Positions 25,061-38,556 are shown, numbered from the stretch's first letter. The stretch: 64,000 bases of DNA from Stercorarius parasiticus (GCA_013396915.1 VWZL01005191.1:558001-622000); one strand, 5' to 3'. A program made the numbers and translations. Notes: generated from the sequence alone by a model not told the origin.

Positions 25061-28000
25061 TGTTACTTCAAAGTCTATCAATTGTGTAAGAACTTGTTCT
25101 AGTTAAGTGCATTTCGAGCCATCTCTAGATATTTATGCTGCGTATAGGATCTACAAAGTAAGAACCACAGGATTTTTTTTTTGTATAAACCCTAATCTGT
25201 AACTTCACTTGTCTGTATTTAAACAGAACTTTTGGCACATAACAATGAGATTTTAATAAGTTCAGTTCCTTGTTCACGTTGCTGAATGCTACTATTTTTG
25301 CCTAACTGGTATTTAACAGCATTCTACTTAGTCAAAAGGGTCCGTGTCTGATGTTGGGAGGAATACAGATTGTGTATAGGAAGAGCCACTAGTAACCTTT
25401 ATGTTAAAGTTTTGTAGCAGTCATTAAAATGTTTCTTACTATCTTAGTGTAGCCTTGCTAGCATCCATCTGCTAATACTTTATTATGGAGACCTATACGA
25501 GCTGACTGAGTTGCAGAGTACTGGTGGCCGTTGAGAATGGAGAGTGTGAGTGCAAGTGTCACAAGAACTGTATCGCAAGAAAGCAATAAAACCTGGTAAT
25601 AAATCATTTGAGAAAGAAGCTGTCTGAAATAAACTAACACTTCTCCAGTCCATTCAAATTCATTTTATATTGTGTAAGAGCATAGGGTAGAACTTGCCTT
25701 TCCTTGTGGTCAGGGTATCAGAGGTGCTTCTGTCTAAAATTTAATAGTGTGAGCACAGACTTGAGGTTAGCGCTAGAATCTGTGATTTTTACTTGGGTTT
25801 ATGTACATGTATGTATGTATATGTATGTATCAGTCGTTTACAAAAAGAGGAAAAAAAGGAAAGTGAAGAAGAGCAGAACAAATCCTGGATTTCACAGAAG
25901 TATTTCCAGTAGGGAAGCATTGTTGTTAATATGTTTACAAGTCACGCTTTGTAATGTGACTTTCAGTTCTACTGTCCCAGACTCAAGACAGATTAAATCA
26001 CAGATGCGTAGAAGCTGCTACTATCATCAGGTGAAGAGCTTAAATGGATTTGAAATCTTTAATTAAGAAAAAGCAAAGATCATGTTGTAGTGCTAAGATA
26101 TTTTCTTATTCTTTTAGAAGAGCATTAGGAAGACAAAAGAACTGTTTAAACCAAGAGAAATAGGTATAAACCAGTCATGAATAAATTTAAACTGCAGATT
26201 GGTTCCAATCAACTAGATCAGAGAGGTTCAGGCACACTTATCTTGTGAATGCATCTTTAAGAAAAAGAGCTCGGTATTTTTAAGGTAGACTTAAGAAAAA
26301 ATATGAAAAATGTGTATGTTGTGCTTTCATATAGCAGTGACCTAGTCTTTGGACCATGAGAGTTCCTATTTTGCATTTATTAGATGACACTATAGCTAGT
26401 ATTACAGTTAGTATTACTGTTGCAAAAATTTACAAGTAAGGGATAGACTTGCTTTCCTTTACCTTCTCTCCTCTGTCCCCATACACCACATAAGGTACAT
26501 GTTTATCAGCAGGAGGTGCAGCAGTGGTGTATGAGGAGGAGGCTGGGCTGCAGATTGCAGGATGGGAAAATCCCCAATGATTTGTCTGTTTCTTCCCTCG
26601 CCTCCCAGGTTTCCCAGCTTCCAGGGGTTGTAACAATGAGTAAGCAGTCTTGCTTTGAAGGTTCAAACCCAAGCATTTGACCTGAAAGTCCATTGCTACT
26701 TTCAGGTTGCCAATCAGCATAACGCCATCATCTTGGAGATCTAGAGATACTGCACTGCCCGGTTGTGTACCGGTGTCTGATGTCTTAGGCTGGTAGAAGT
26801 GACCCATCCACATCTCCAGGCATAATTTAGGGTACTTCAGGTACTTTGAGGTTCTTCAGGGACAGGTGTGAGGAAGAGCTGTTTGTTATCTGACATCCTT
26901 GACCTCCTGCTGACTGTGTACCTTGGCAGTCCGCTGCTGACCATGGCTTCCTCATTCAGTTTCACTCAGGATGCTCCAGCTCCTCCCCAGTAATCCTAGT
27001 TTGCTGTTCTCTCCACTCTGCCCTTTCAGTTTGGAGTCATACATACTGCTGTTTCTTCCCACAAATTAATGATCAGTCCTTTGTCAGGTGAGTACTGCCC
27101 CCGCCTTTTCGGTGTGTGAGGCACTGACAGCGCTGTGAGGTGACAGTGGTAGCTCAGTAAGTTTTTTGTCCCTCTTATGTCAGATCGTTCCTGTCCTTGT
27201 GCTCCCCCCTCTCTTTTGCTGCCATGTCCTTTTTTGTGTGCAGTCACTTGACGAATTAGATTTAAAGCCTGATCCAGTGTTTCCCTGCTGGAAAGATCTT
27301 GAATTGTTTTAAGTTGAGATCAGAGGTTAATAAAAGAATTAAAAATAACATCAGAACACATAGAGTAGCCTTTGAAAAGCTGTGTTCAGCGAAAGTACTT
27401 AACAAAAGCATACTGTGCAGTGCAATATGTGTTCATCAATGAAATGAATTGTCTTTTTTGTGAGTACCTTGTGGTATTGTTCATCTGTAAGGATACGTAG
27501 TGAAACAGTGATTTTGAGACCTGAGTGCTGGTAAGACTATACAAGACTGCATGAATTCATGAAGTGAAATTAAAACCATAGCTTAAAGGAGATGAGATTT
27601 TAATGGAATCATTTTTCTGTCAGAAGTATTTCTTCAGCTAAGCTGTACTTCTTAACTTTAAATCTTACGATAACAAAGATCAAATCAACTATGAAAAATA
27701 TTTCTGATATTAAGGTGTGACAGTGTATAGTTCTGAGAGAAACAATCCTGAAGTAAAAACAAATGTTTGACTGAAAATGTGTAACTTTTGTATTTAATTT
27801 AATATGGTAGCCAATTTTGTGAATTTGTTTGTGACATATTTCAGTGACAGGGGAATCTAGAATCTAGTGCTGCTGGGGGGGGTCCAATACTCTTTCTCAT
27901 TTGACATGAGCTTTTATGTGGCTATGCAGTGAGCTAGGGCAAGGAACTGGCACAACTGAAAACTAGCTTCTGGATTCACTATACAGATAAAAGTATGCTG

Positions 28001-28453
28001 GTCAGTATAAAATGTCAGGAAAAAGGGTGGAATGGCTTCTTTCAGCTGCAGTGCCAGCTTCTTCTCACCTACAGTCACGGGGTGGTGCTCTGTGAGCAGC
28101 TGAGCAGATGCGTCAGTTCATTGATGCTGAAATGAAGAGGCCTGACTGATGTCTTCTGCCCTGCTCCTGGTTACATGGTCTGCCCCGCTCTGGTACTCGT
28201 TAGGTTACTCTGCAAGCTGATTAAACTTGCTACTTTGGTAGAAAATGACCTGCTATTTTGGTTTTTTTTGCTTGATAATTTTTCTACCATTGCAGTGAGT
28301 TGAAATTTTTGAAGCAGCCTCATTATTGTGCTGGCTTTTTTCAGAAATGATAGGAATAAGCAGCCAAGAGAAAAGCTGAGTGTGTGAGGGGAGGAATGGA
28401 CTCCCATCTGTTACCAGCAGTGCTCTGCTGTGTCTGCATCCTGCGATTTGTGG
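25061..28453. other. Intronic sequence, with a GC-richer patch at about 26430-27250
   Basis: No gene recognised. The patch at 26430-27250 is noticeably richer in G and C than its surroundings. It has open frames of 127 codons (- 26430-26813) and 73 codons (- 27026-27247), neither with a recognisable domain. It could be an unrecognised old repeat. Confidence 0.45.
25798..25830. repeat. ATGT-type microsatellite
   Basis: A run of ATGT/GTAT units (TGTATGTATGTATATGTATG within it) with small interruptions. Confidence 0.85.
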
Positions 28454-28770
28454 AATCATAGAATTGTAGAATGGCTTGGGTTGGAAGAGACCCCCCCCTG
28501 CAATGAGCAGGGACATTTTCGACTAGATCAGGTTGCTCAGAGCCCTGTCCAGCCTGACCTTGAATGTTTCCTGGGATGGGGCCTCCATCACCTCTCTGGG
28601 CAACCTGTTCCCGTGTTTCACTACCCTCATTGTAAAAAATTTCTTCCTTATATCTAGTCTCTATCTATCCCTTTATAGTTTAAAGCCATTACCCCTTGTT
28701 CTACCACAACAGGCCCTGCTAAAAAGTTTGTTGCTATCTCTCCTTGTAGGCCCCCTTCAAGTAGACTTAT
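28454..28770 (-). mobile_element. CR1 LINE 3' fragment, - strand
   Basis: Read on +, it starts AATCATAGAATTGTAGAATG and GGGTTGGAAGAGACC. It then has GCAATGAGCAGGGACATTTT, ACTAGATCAGGTTGCTCAGA and CCTGTCCAGCCTGACCTTGA, and continues to TCTCTCCTTGTAGGCCCCC at about 28755. This is an avian CR1 subfamily distinct from the 8229 copy and the same as those at 38557 and 49018. It holds 3' UTR and the very end of ORF2 only. Confidence 0.94.
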
Positions 28771-31109
28771 TTGATATACGCTGAACAGAACATTTCATTT
28801 CTGTTATATAAAATATGCTCCTTGCTAGCAAGCTCTTAAACCTCTAAACAGCTGCTGTCTTTCATCTTTGTCTGTCAGAGATTACTATCTGAACAATAAA
28901 TGTGTTTCATATTTATAAAAAGGTATTTCAGCTGTAAATACATAGTGAACTTCTTGAATACCTTGCTGGAACTCACTCTAGAACTGTAATCCTCCAAATT
29001 TCTTTCATCTTTTAGGATGGAATGGCATTTGACTAAAACCTGGCAATAGTACAAAGAAGTGTATTTCTTTGTCCTGTATATAGTGCATAAAAGCAAGACA
29101 AAAAAAGGAGGTTGTTACATGTATGGACATAAAAATGTACATATTATGTCTTAACTGGAATCATGCAGTATGTGCAATAATAGAAGTATAGCAGAGCTGC
29201 TGTATTTAAACTTCTGAGTGCAATTAGGTCATTTGAAAGTAATGGAATCAATGGTCATTGCATGTTCTCATTATTTATATCTGAAACCAGTCTTTTTTTT
29301 TTTCTATGTGAAAAATTTTCTGACTTATGTTCCCTTTGTGCTTCACAGTATGTGCGTGAAGCACAGTTACAACTTTTCTTGCCAATTTAATCAATGTAGT
29401 GAAAAATTATGATTTTTTTTTTTCATGGTGATTTTGCAGACTAGTATAGTCTTAAGTTTGTGTTTTTTTTTTTTTTCCTTTTTTAAGAATTGCAAGTTTA
29501 AGGGGGGGAAGCTTTAAATAGGAAATGTAGGACAATTCCACTAACTCTTTCGTTGCTGTACACTGTGTTCTACAAAGTTGAGTTTTGATTATTTTTTTGG
29601 TTTGTTTGTTTTTTATTTTCCCTTCGTTTACATTCTGTTTTGTGTGGTCTGCAGATGAAAACTTGTCAAATTGTAAACTTTAGACACCTGAATTCTTGTA
29701 GTATTTGCAATTTTTATAGTGGAAAACTTGACACTGACTTTGAGAGGAATAAGCAAAAGAGGCTATGACAAGACTTTATTGCTCTAACAATACAGTTAAA
29801 CAGAATAGAGAAGGCTTTTGTAGAACTAAGGAGGAGGAGATAAAGCTTTAAAATATGTTGCACTATGTGTATTTTCCTGTATGGGGAATTCTTTTCTGGC
29901 CATAAGAAGTGCCCTGGAGATTCTCTGTTTTCAAAATCCTGTTTGACTGGAGAAAATGACCTCAAGGATCTTATTGATCAGGCAGTGATAAAGTAATACT
30001 GGCAGTGATAAAGTAATTATTTGCAAGTGACATAGGAAATAGGTTTGTCCAATGAGTCTGTAAGTGTGCTCTTGCTTTCCTTTAATGAAATGACTTGTCA
30101 CAGTCTGTTTTCTGTTGGAGTGTTAACAGAAATGGGTAGTAATAGGGGTTTTTAAAAAACATGCCCTACTTTTTGTCAGCTTCTGTGTTGTTAAGAATCT
30201 ACAATGCGTAAACTTATACTTCATTCTGTAAGACACTGAAAGTTATTTTAAGTCCAGGTCCTAAGGTCTGCTTAAAGGGAATTGTAGCCATCAAGTCAAT
30301 ATTGTTTAAGTGTGTGCTTTTGGATTAAAAGCCTAACTTGAACGAAGATGGTTGTATGAGAAACTGAAGGTGAAAAAACTTGAATTGCTTTATATCTGGT
30401 CCAGACTTTCAGTCTTTGAAACTCAAGGGCTGGAAACATGTATTAAGTGTAAAGTAAAGATTACAATGAAACAATTTTGACAGTGTAGTGAATTAAGGTA
30501 TAAATGAGAAGAGATATTTTTACTTACTCTTGTAAGTAATGATAAATACAAACAGTTTGAAAAATTGCATAGTAAGAAGATCCAAAATTAGCTTGTACCT
30601 TTGACTTTGGTTTAGAAGGAAGTTATTGTCCAACTTTTAGAGGCTATTTAGTGAAGTTGAAAGAGTTTTGGTATCAAGCAAAGTAATGAATTGTTCATTA
30701 GAAGATTAAAACAAATAATGTTTAACTAGTAGTCTTACAACAACAGAGCATAGTTAGGGAAATACAAATACTGCAGCATATTAATGTTACTTAACATATA
30801 CTACATAAAATCTATATGCAGCAGAAGCCATATCTTGGAGTGTCTCTTTTTCATTCAGATTTTACTTAAGAGTGTATGCTTGTATTTAAATTCCAGGGAC
30901 TTCAGTATGTTTCAAATACTGTTATAATTCTTACTGCTTTGCTGAGTTAGAGCTAAAGTGTTAACATTTGCATACTAGTGAATTTTGAGCATGGATAAAG
31001 ACTTAGTAAAAATGCAATACAAAAGTATGATTTACTGCTTCTTATCTGCCTTCCAAAGGAGAAAAAAAAAAAAAGAAAATACGAATAACACCCCTCCTTC
31101 CTACTTCCA
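28771..31109. other. Intronic sequence, one small duplication
   Basis: AT-rich with several poly-T runs (for example around 29468). It contains the 20-bp-period duplication at 29981-30017. I see no gene or element. Confidence 0.5.
29981..30017. repeat. Exact 17-bp direct repeat, period 20 bp
   Basis: GGCAGTGATAAAGTAAT occurs at 29981-29997 and again at 30001-30017, separated by ACT. Confidence 0.95.
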
Positions 31110-32050
31110 AATGCTGAAGCTTAGAATTATTTCTGTTTGTCCAACAGTGAGGTTGCCTGCCTCTGAACTGGTCTTTGGGGGGAGCAGTGCGTTGGTGGAT
31201 GAATCCCAACTTGCGTGGTCAGTAGAGGAAGTTTTAGAATAGGTCACTGAAGTGGACAGTAACAGATTGCTAAGACCAGCTGGTATTCACCCCAGGCTTC
31301 GAAGGGAACTGAAGGGTGAAACAGCTGAGCTATGAACTGTGCTGTGTAAACTATTATTTGAACTTATGGCAGCATCAGAAGACAGGAAGCAAGGTGACAA
31401 ATGTGATGACAGTTTTTTAAAAAGGTTTCTGGGGTTTGAGGGTCTAGGATTCGCAAAGTCGATACCCGTGGTGGACATACTATAGAAAGTTATTAATAAA
31501 GGGCAGAATTAGTTAACAATTTAATAAATTACTGATATACTGGCAAAATCTTGTCTGTCTCAGTAATGGCTGAAAGCAAATAGGATTTAGGGAACTGTTA
31601 GGAAAGAAAAACAAAATAATAATAAAAAAGTTTCACTGGATAAATTCAAGCTGTGCCCACGTCCTGCATACTTTGTATGGATTTGTTTCCTCTCACTAAC
31701 AAAAGGTATTAATAGAGGTACATCAAAGCTGATCAAGATTGTCAAAACAAATAAAAGGAAGTCTTTCTTTGTACAATGCATAATTAAGAATTGCAACTCT
31801 GTGCTGACCAACTTCATCAATGTTTAAAATTTACTAGGTGTAAAAAGCAACTACAGAAATTTATGGAAGAACGGTCTATCGAAGTTTATTAAATGAAATT
31901 TAAATGTAATTGGACAGCCTCTGAAAGGGAAATACATGGAGACTTGCGAAGAAGTGTATGCTTGACTTGTTCTTATATTTTTTCCTGTGCATCTTACTGA
32001 TCCCTGAAAGAGGTTGACTTTTGGTCCAACGGGGCATCGTTATTCTTATG
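31110..32050 (+). mobile_element. Ancient CR1-like LINE, + strand, reverse transcriptase start to 3' end
   Basis: Decayed copy with several CR1 ORF2 blocks in order. TCAGTAGAGGAAGTTTTAGA at 31220 is like VEEVLE. AGACCAGCTGGTATTCACCC at 31273 matches the GPDGIHP motif. GGAACTGAAGGGTGAAACAG is like ELKGEIA, and TTTTTTAAAAAGGTTTCTGG at 31412 is like PIFKKGS. A TTTATGGAAGAACGGTCTAT block at about 31860 and the 3' end TTTTGGTCCAACGGGGCATC then TATTCTTATG at 32041-32050 complete it. The middle of the reverse transcriptase is degraded or missing. Its 3' tail matches the copy at 3870-5220 and not the ATTCTATG copies. Confidence 0.7.
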
Positions 32051-34764
32051 AAGAGGTTTCTGGATGCAGCAGTCTGGTTACGATTCCAACTGCTTTTTTA
32101 GCTGGATCTTGCTCCTTCTGTTGCCTTGTCCCACTTAATCTGACCTGTGCTTGCTCCTTGTCCAATATTTTTGTGTAATTCTCTGCTTCCTTTCAGATAT
32201 TGGACCCAAAAAAGTGGAGTTGAACAGTTGTCATTCCATTTCACAGGGTAATAAATAACATTATTGTGCTTCTTGGATCATCTATGCTCACCTTTGGTGC
32301 AACTGCACTCGGGTCCTGTTGTTTGTCTTTTGATAGCTTCCGTCAAGTGACGGATCAGCCTTGTAATCCCAAGCTTGATGGTAGGAATGCATCTTAAGAT
32401 GGGGAGGTCTGAAAACTGCAGAATTATGTGTTTACTGGAACTAGACTCTAAATAACTACTGGAAATACCAGTATGTTTTGCTTTTCCCTTTTCAGTAAAC
32501 TCCATTATAGCAGAAAGCTCATCTCGCTCTCCCCCTTTTTTCTTTCTTCTCCCAGGAAAGTTAGTGGAGCTTTAAATCCTTCCAGGAGTTGAATCAATCT
32601 TGGTTAAAACTTTCGGTTCTAGTGTGGAGCCAAACACGTGTTCAGATTGTAACTAAGAAAGATACTTCTGATTTGTATATGCGTATTTCTGAGAGAATTT
32701 TCGATAGTTACTTCTTAAGAAATAGGATTTCAGAGTTGATTTTTTTTTCTTCAGAATTTTATCATTTATCATTTGCCATTAAAAACATTGGAGCTTAATG
32801 TCTTTCATTTATGCATGAGCTAACATTATTTAGAAACTATTTAGTCAGTATGATAACATTTAGGTTTTCAAAATGAAATGAAGACAGTATTTCTACTTTA
32901 AAAAAACCTTATTGACTTAGTTTAGCTACTTGGCTAATTTTCTGAAGGCAGTACTCTTTAAATGTAAACTCCTGTGTTCACTGTTATGAAAAGGGAGGAA
33001 AAAGTTGGAAGCACAAACACAAGTCCATTTTGTTAGTCACTTGCCAGTGTGCTAGTTCTTGTCACATGATAGGTCGGCCTATGCCTGTTATCGCTGTATC
33101 TACTTGCAAGTAAGGACCTTATATGTCCATCTTAATTACGTTTTTTTTTTTTTTTCTTTTTTTATCTTGGTCCTATTCATTCCTATGATTACAGAGTAAT
33201 GGGGCAGGGTGCATGTGCTGGCAACTGTAAAGGTTCTGAGCTGAAGTAGTTGTTTTTATGCACTTAATGTGATGTACGTACAGAAAAAAGACTGTATTAG
33301 GTCATTTAAAAGACCTAATAAAAGGTGCTAGGTTTTAAAACCATCTGCAAAGATGTTCTGATTTTTTTTAACTTTTTACAGAATTATAAGAAAATGTATC
33401 AGTATATGACACTTATAAATAAATTGCTCTTCAACTCTCATCCGTATTATGTATGCTTTATTTGTTTTCTCATGCAGATTATATAATCATACAAGTTTAA
33501 TAGGATGGATATTTTGTAGTAAATTGAAATATTGAACAAATAGGCTAATTGATAAAATTTCTGTGAAAGTATCTACAAAGTCAGTCATTGTATTTAATAG
33601 CTGATTACAGAAGCACAAATTACCTTTTCTGAATTACCTTGCAATAGCTTGCCAGAGAAAAATGCCTGATTGCATTGTTATCAATGATGCCAGTTCTTAC
33701 GTACCCTTGAGTAATTATTTGTGATAAAATCCTATTTTGAGTGAGTTATCATGATGTATGCATGAATTAAGCCAATTCAACAGCAGCATCGTCAATATAG
33801 GAGTAACAGTGCATGCGTGCATGACTGAACACGTTTGAGAGAGGTAAGAAGTGACAATCTCTTACAAACTGTTCAGAAAACAGATGGTAAAACTTAAGAA
33901 ATATTCACTATTGCAGCAACTACTGTTCCAAAAATATGAGTTACTGATTAATAGAAATTGTCAGAAGGACAGGGGCTTGAATAAACAGGAACTTGGAATA
34001 CGTTGTCACCTTTGCATTATATTTTCCACATATATATTGTAGGCAATACGAAGAAGAATAGCAAGTAATTTCTAGGAGTTTGCAATCCAACTTGAAGTAA
34101 AGTAATGGAAATGTTTTCAGTTTCGAAGCTGACAGGTAAAACTGTGAAACATTATTTATATTCCTACCATAGTTAATAGCTTAATATTGATTTTTCAAGT
34201 TTTAGATATACGTAGATGCAAAATAAGATGGAGCATGAAAGCTTTTTCATAGTACTGGAAACAGAGTCTATACTATACCTATGGATTAGGTTATTAGGAG
34301 TGATGAACAGTCCCTGAGGCTAACGTTTGTGTTGATGCAGAGTTGCTTGCTCTGTTTGGAAAGAACTTACCAGCTTCCTGGCATCTCAGCCTACAGATGT
34401 ACTTCCTACTGCTGTGGGCTGTACCCGGTATTCTCATTTTATCCTTGTTTTTATAAAAAAAGCAAATAAACGTCTTCAATGATATTGCAGAATGATTTAG
34501 GTCAAGTTCATAATTTCTTTGCTATTTTGAAGCAGATTGTCACAAATAACTGTGCTGGTGAACTCTGCAACTCAGTATGGAATCTGCAGATGGAGCTGAT
34601 GGCACCTGTGTAGCATTGCAGTCTAGGAAACAGGCTTGTTGGTGTCCTTTTTTGGAGATTAAACTTTTCTTTGCTTTGTTGCATGTCATATTGTGGGACA
34701 GTAGTTGCAGAGCTGTTAATGCAAGTCTTCAAAAGAATGTGTTCTCTCCTTGTCAGGCCTTTGA
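32051..34764. other. Intronic sequence without recognised feature
   Basis: AT-rich with a long T-rich run at 33141-33167. An 8-bp inverted repeat ATTAGGTC / GACCTAAT lies at 33296-33319. No gene or element recognised. Confidence 0.5.
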
Positions 34765-35272
34765 TTTCTACTCCAAGTGTGTCCCACCTGTGTTCTGTAT
34801 CCAGTTCGGGGCTTCCCAGTAAAAGAGAGACATGGACATATTGGGGAAAGTCCAACAAAGGGTCATGAAAATGATGAAGGGTTGGGAGTATTTCTCCTCT
34901 AAGGAAAGGCCGAGAGAGCTGGGACTTCTTAACATGGAGAAGAGAAGGCTCAGGGGGGATCTTCTCAATGTGTATAAGCACCTGAAGAGAGAGTGCAAAG
35001 AGGATGGAGCCAAGCACTTTTCAGTGGTGCCCAGTGGCAGGACCAGAGGTAATGGGCGTGAATTGAAACACAGGAGGTTCCTCCTGAACATCAGGTAACA
35101 CTTTTTTTCCTGTGAGGGTGACTGAGCACCGGCACAGGTTGCCCACAGAGGTTGTGGACTCTCCCTCCATCCTTGGAGGTACTCAAAAGCCGCCTGAACA
35201 CAGTCCTAGGCACTTGTCTCTAGGTGGCTCTGTTTGAGCCAGGGGTCCTTCCAACCTCAATCACTCAGTGAT
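34765..35272 (+). mobile_element. CR1 LINE 3' part, + strand
   Basis: It begins inside ORF2: GTGTCCCACCTGTGTTCTGT then CCAGTTCGGGGCTTCCCAGT correspond to the RPHLEYC-QFWAPQYK region with a small deletion. It continues to the ORF2 end and the 3' UTR (GTTGCCCACAGAGGTTGTGG, CTCCATCCTTGGAGGTACTC). It closes at GGGGTCCTTCCAACCTCAAT and CACTCAGTGATTTG, a mutated terminal octamer. It is 5'-truncated. Confidence 0.95.
34832..35098 (+). pseudogene. CR1 ORF2 C-terminal remnant
   Basis: An open frame of 88 codons within the CR1 copy, carrying the family's C-terminal blocks. In order these are [76 protein letters not shown] and FLLNIR. It ends in a stop where intact copies continue (RKHFFT), through a base change at 35096-35098. 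The antisense frames here (34508-35017, 34768-35091) are shadows. Confidence 0.93.
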
Positions 35273-38200
35273 TTGTAGCAAGTTATTCCACGTTTTTTTG
35301 CTTTGAATAGCTAAGAACTTTTGCAGCGTTTGTTATTTAGCTACAGTCTCATCTTCTATTAAGGATCTATTTCTTTGATTCCAGAAAACTTTTTGGAGAT
35401 AAAGAATGCAGCTCTTTCAGTTGAATATTCTACTGTATGGGGCACAGGCTATCATTTACTTCTAAGAGTTAGACTTCTAAACGGATGAGGTAGGCACCTA
35501 CTTTCATAATGAGACTCAGTATGGGTACATCCTTTGAGCCCATGACCCCAGGCTTGTTCTTTCATTTTTTGGTGAACACAGACTGCAAGATGACTGTTGC
35601 CTTAGCTAAGAGGGTAGGAAAGGTGCAAGGTCTTGTATAATTTTCTGTATGCTCTGTTACTTAGTGACAAAATAACGCCATTGAGTGTTCTGTAGATTTC
35701 TGTGTAATGTAGTTTTCAAGTTTCATCTGAAGTAGGAATTCAGACATTTCAAAATGAATGCTCAGATCTGCATGTTCCTTTTAAAGCCTGTATTTCAAAG
35801 GTATTTTGTTTTTATTCAGCAGTATGATGTATTTTAGAAGATTTTTTTTTTTTAGCATACAGATGCACAGACATGATTTTTCTTACACAAAGATTGTGCA
35901 TAGCAGATTATATCAAGACCTGTGACAGAAATGGAAATAGTGGATAGCAATTCATGAATGTACAGATTATTTCAGTGGCACCTACCAAGAATGTTATTGT
36001 TTCAGAAATCTGCAGAGTAGCTACATAGGATTCAATCCACATTTTTATGAAATGCCATTCTGTAGGCTTCCAACTGTGATGTTGTATTTGTATAACAGTC
36101 CTATCACCACTCCCTTCAGGACTCTGATTTCAGTCAGGTGGTTGTCACAGGCAGAGGTAGTTGACTACAGTTCAATTTGTGTATGAAAACACATTTGAAG
36201 AAGACAGTAAAAGCAATCTTTCCAATAGCTAAAACTTTTTTGAGTTATTTGTTTGTACACTGGCAACCATGTGTTAATTCTAGAATCATGTTAATAAGGA
36301 TGAGGGATTGTGGAGATAAGAGGACCTGTGAAGGGTTTGAGTTGGGTTCTGTGTGTTTTAAAGTGCCCTGGCACTTTGTTTCCCAGCCTGAGAGGGCAGA
36401 GCAGTTGGAGCAACTAAAAATTATCCAGTTCAGATGCTGGGGCCATGTGTATGCTCCAGTGTGGTGGATGCAACGTATAGACAGAACTTAAAAGGATGTA
36501 TGGTTCGTGATATGTAGCATTCCTTTTTAGTTGTATAATACCTTAAATAAGACATGTGATTTTGAAAAAGTTAATGATTTAATATGATGGTCCAACTCCT
36601 GGAGCCGTGAGTGCTTTCTGTGCGTTTTGAGATTCCCTGGTTTGATTCTTCTCTCGTTGGCACAACAACATCTTACATCTGTTTCCCTTGATAGTCACCT
36701 TTCTGCAGCAGCTGCCCACTATCACTGGGCTGCTTTCTCTCTTTCCAGCATAAATAGTTGTTTCCCATTTTCTGTCCTCTGTATACCTTCTTCCCTGCTC
36801 CAGTGCCCTCCCCAAATAAAAAATCTAATTGCTTATTTTCTTTGCTTTCCTGTTAGTCTAGATATTTACCTCACCTATTTAGATCTATTATTTTTTTCTT
36901 CCCGCCCCCCACAGTGGGCTTTCCCCCATTTTTCATATTAGAAATAGATAATAGTTTTGTCTCTTGGGTTTTTTTTATTTGAACCCTTATAAGTTAACAA
37001 GCAAATGAGGTAAAAACTTTCAGAAGCGGAAGGAGGTATCAGAGTTTTCATTGGAAAGTGCTATATTTCCAATAGGGAAGACAAGTAATATGTATCCTCT
37101 GCTTCTTATTGCTGCCAACTACATAAGGATGTGACCTGAATTCTCCTGAAGTATCGTGTAAGTTTGCAGTAATTTAGTTTTTTGCATAATTCTATAACTT
37201 TGCATGAGCTCCTAGAGTAAATATGTTCTATGCTTATACTTTTTTCCATAGGGTTGTGCTGCCTTAAGTATTGCTGTAACGTTGTGCATAACCCCATGGG
37301 TGAAAATTCCAGAAGGAATTAGCCAGTTTATTTGCAGCATTGTTTCTTGATTTGAAAGTTGGGAGTTAAAATAGAGCATGTTTAACTACCGATTTTTTTG
37401 TATGTTTGTTTATCTGTGTATTATCTCTGTTTTAAGACTTGTAATGCGTAAATACTGCTTTCTAGTGCTGGAAAAGGCAGACGTATTTGTATTTTTTTCT
37501 ATTTCAGCCCCTATTAGTATCTATTTCAAGGCTGTCAGGGCAAGCTTAAGTAAATTAATAAATTCAGATAATTTCTCTCTTTCTTTTTTTCTATTGAGAC
37601 TACTAAGGAATTTTTTTTTTCCCTGTAAAATGATGATTTGCAAAGTTCGAAGCTAGCCATAAAGCATTAGTGTATTTTCATATGATTCAGATGAGTAAGG
37701 CATGAAGATGGCATGGAACCTGTGCTACAGCGATGACCAGGTCTTCTAGTGGAACCTACAATTCTAGCGTGGATAAGACAGACAACTCAAAATGATCTTA
37801 TAAGGATGACTGTTTTCATCATGTAGCTGATAAGAAATTTGAGAGGTCTGTTAAGGTGTGTAAGTGCAGGAGAAAACGGTTGCATGATCCTGAGATCCGT
37901 AGCGCCTGACATGCACTTCTGGGATCAGTAAGGGTACCTCTTAAAGCACAAACCAGAAAAAAGTGAAGCTTTAGTGGTAACCTCCTTTTTATCCAGTAGC
38001 TCAAATGTCATTCTGTTCCTTTTGAACATGGGGTATTTGAGTTCTCACATTGGTGGTTAAAACCTACTTCTTTTGCTTTCACATGCATAGTAAGCAAAGT
38101 GTGGGACAGGAGAATGCTAACCTTTCTGTTAAATCTATGCTAAAAAGAAATGCAAGGCCAAATGGTTGTTGTGGGTAGGGTGGGGAGAAAGACTTTGTAC

Positions 38201-38556
38201 CCCATTTGCTGGGATCTTGGATATCGGTCTTTCTTCCAAGGACTGCTTTATGTCTTAGCTCAGTAATTTCATTTTTCAGACTACCAGGTTCTTTTCTGCA
38301 CTGTGGCACGTCCTCAAGAGAAGCATCATGCTGCCTAGCAGGTGTATAGTATTAAAAGTAATTTGGGAAGTGATTCAAATTTGTGTCTCCAATGATTCAG
38401 AAGTGACTAGAATCCAGTTCCTTCAATCCCCATGTGAGGTCTTTTATGTTCTTTTCAGTAGTACCCTAGACAACAAAACTCAAAGACCTCAAGAGATCAT
38501 TTAGTCTATGTCCCAGTCCTAGACAAAATTTATTATGCTGAGGAAAAAAAAATGTA
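35273..38556. other. Intronic sequence, perhaps a tiny CR1 scrap
   Basis: No gene recognised. CTCAAAGACCTCAAGAGATC ATTTAGTC at about 38479-38506 resembles the CR1 3' UTR complement, but it is too short to be sure. Open frames at 36177-36491 and 36627-36941 have no family motif. Confidence 0.45.

Noticed and set aside
34508..35017. A 169-codon open frame on the - strand, longest in the window
   Set aside because: It is antisense to the CR1 copy at 34765-35272 and shows no protein family motif.
36177..36941. Two overlapping 104-codon open frames
   Set aside because: No recognisable domain, no splice or start context, and no CR1 match. Treated as chance frames.
38463..38525. CR1-like CTCAAAGACCTCAAGAGATC next to the CR1 fragment at 38557
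   Set aside because: Too short and diverged to call a separate insertion; mentioned only in the regional note.
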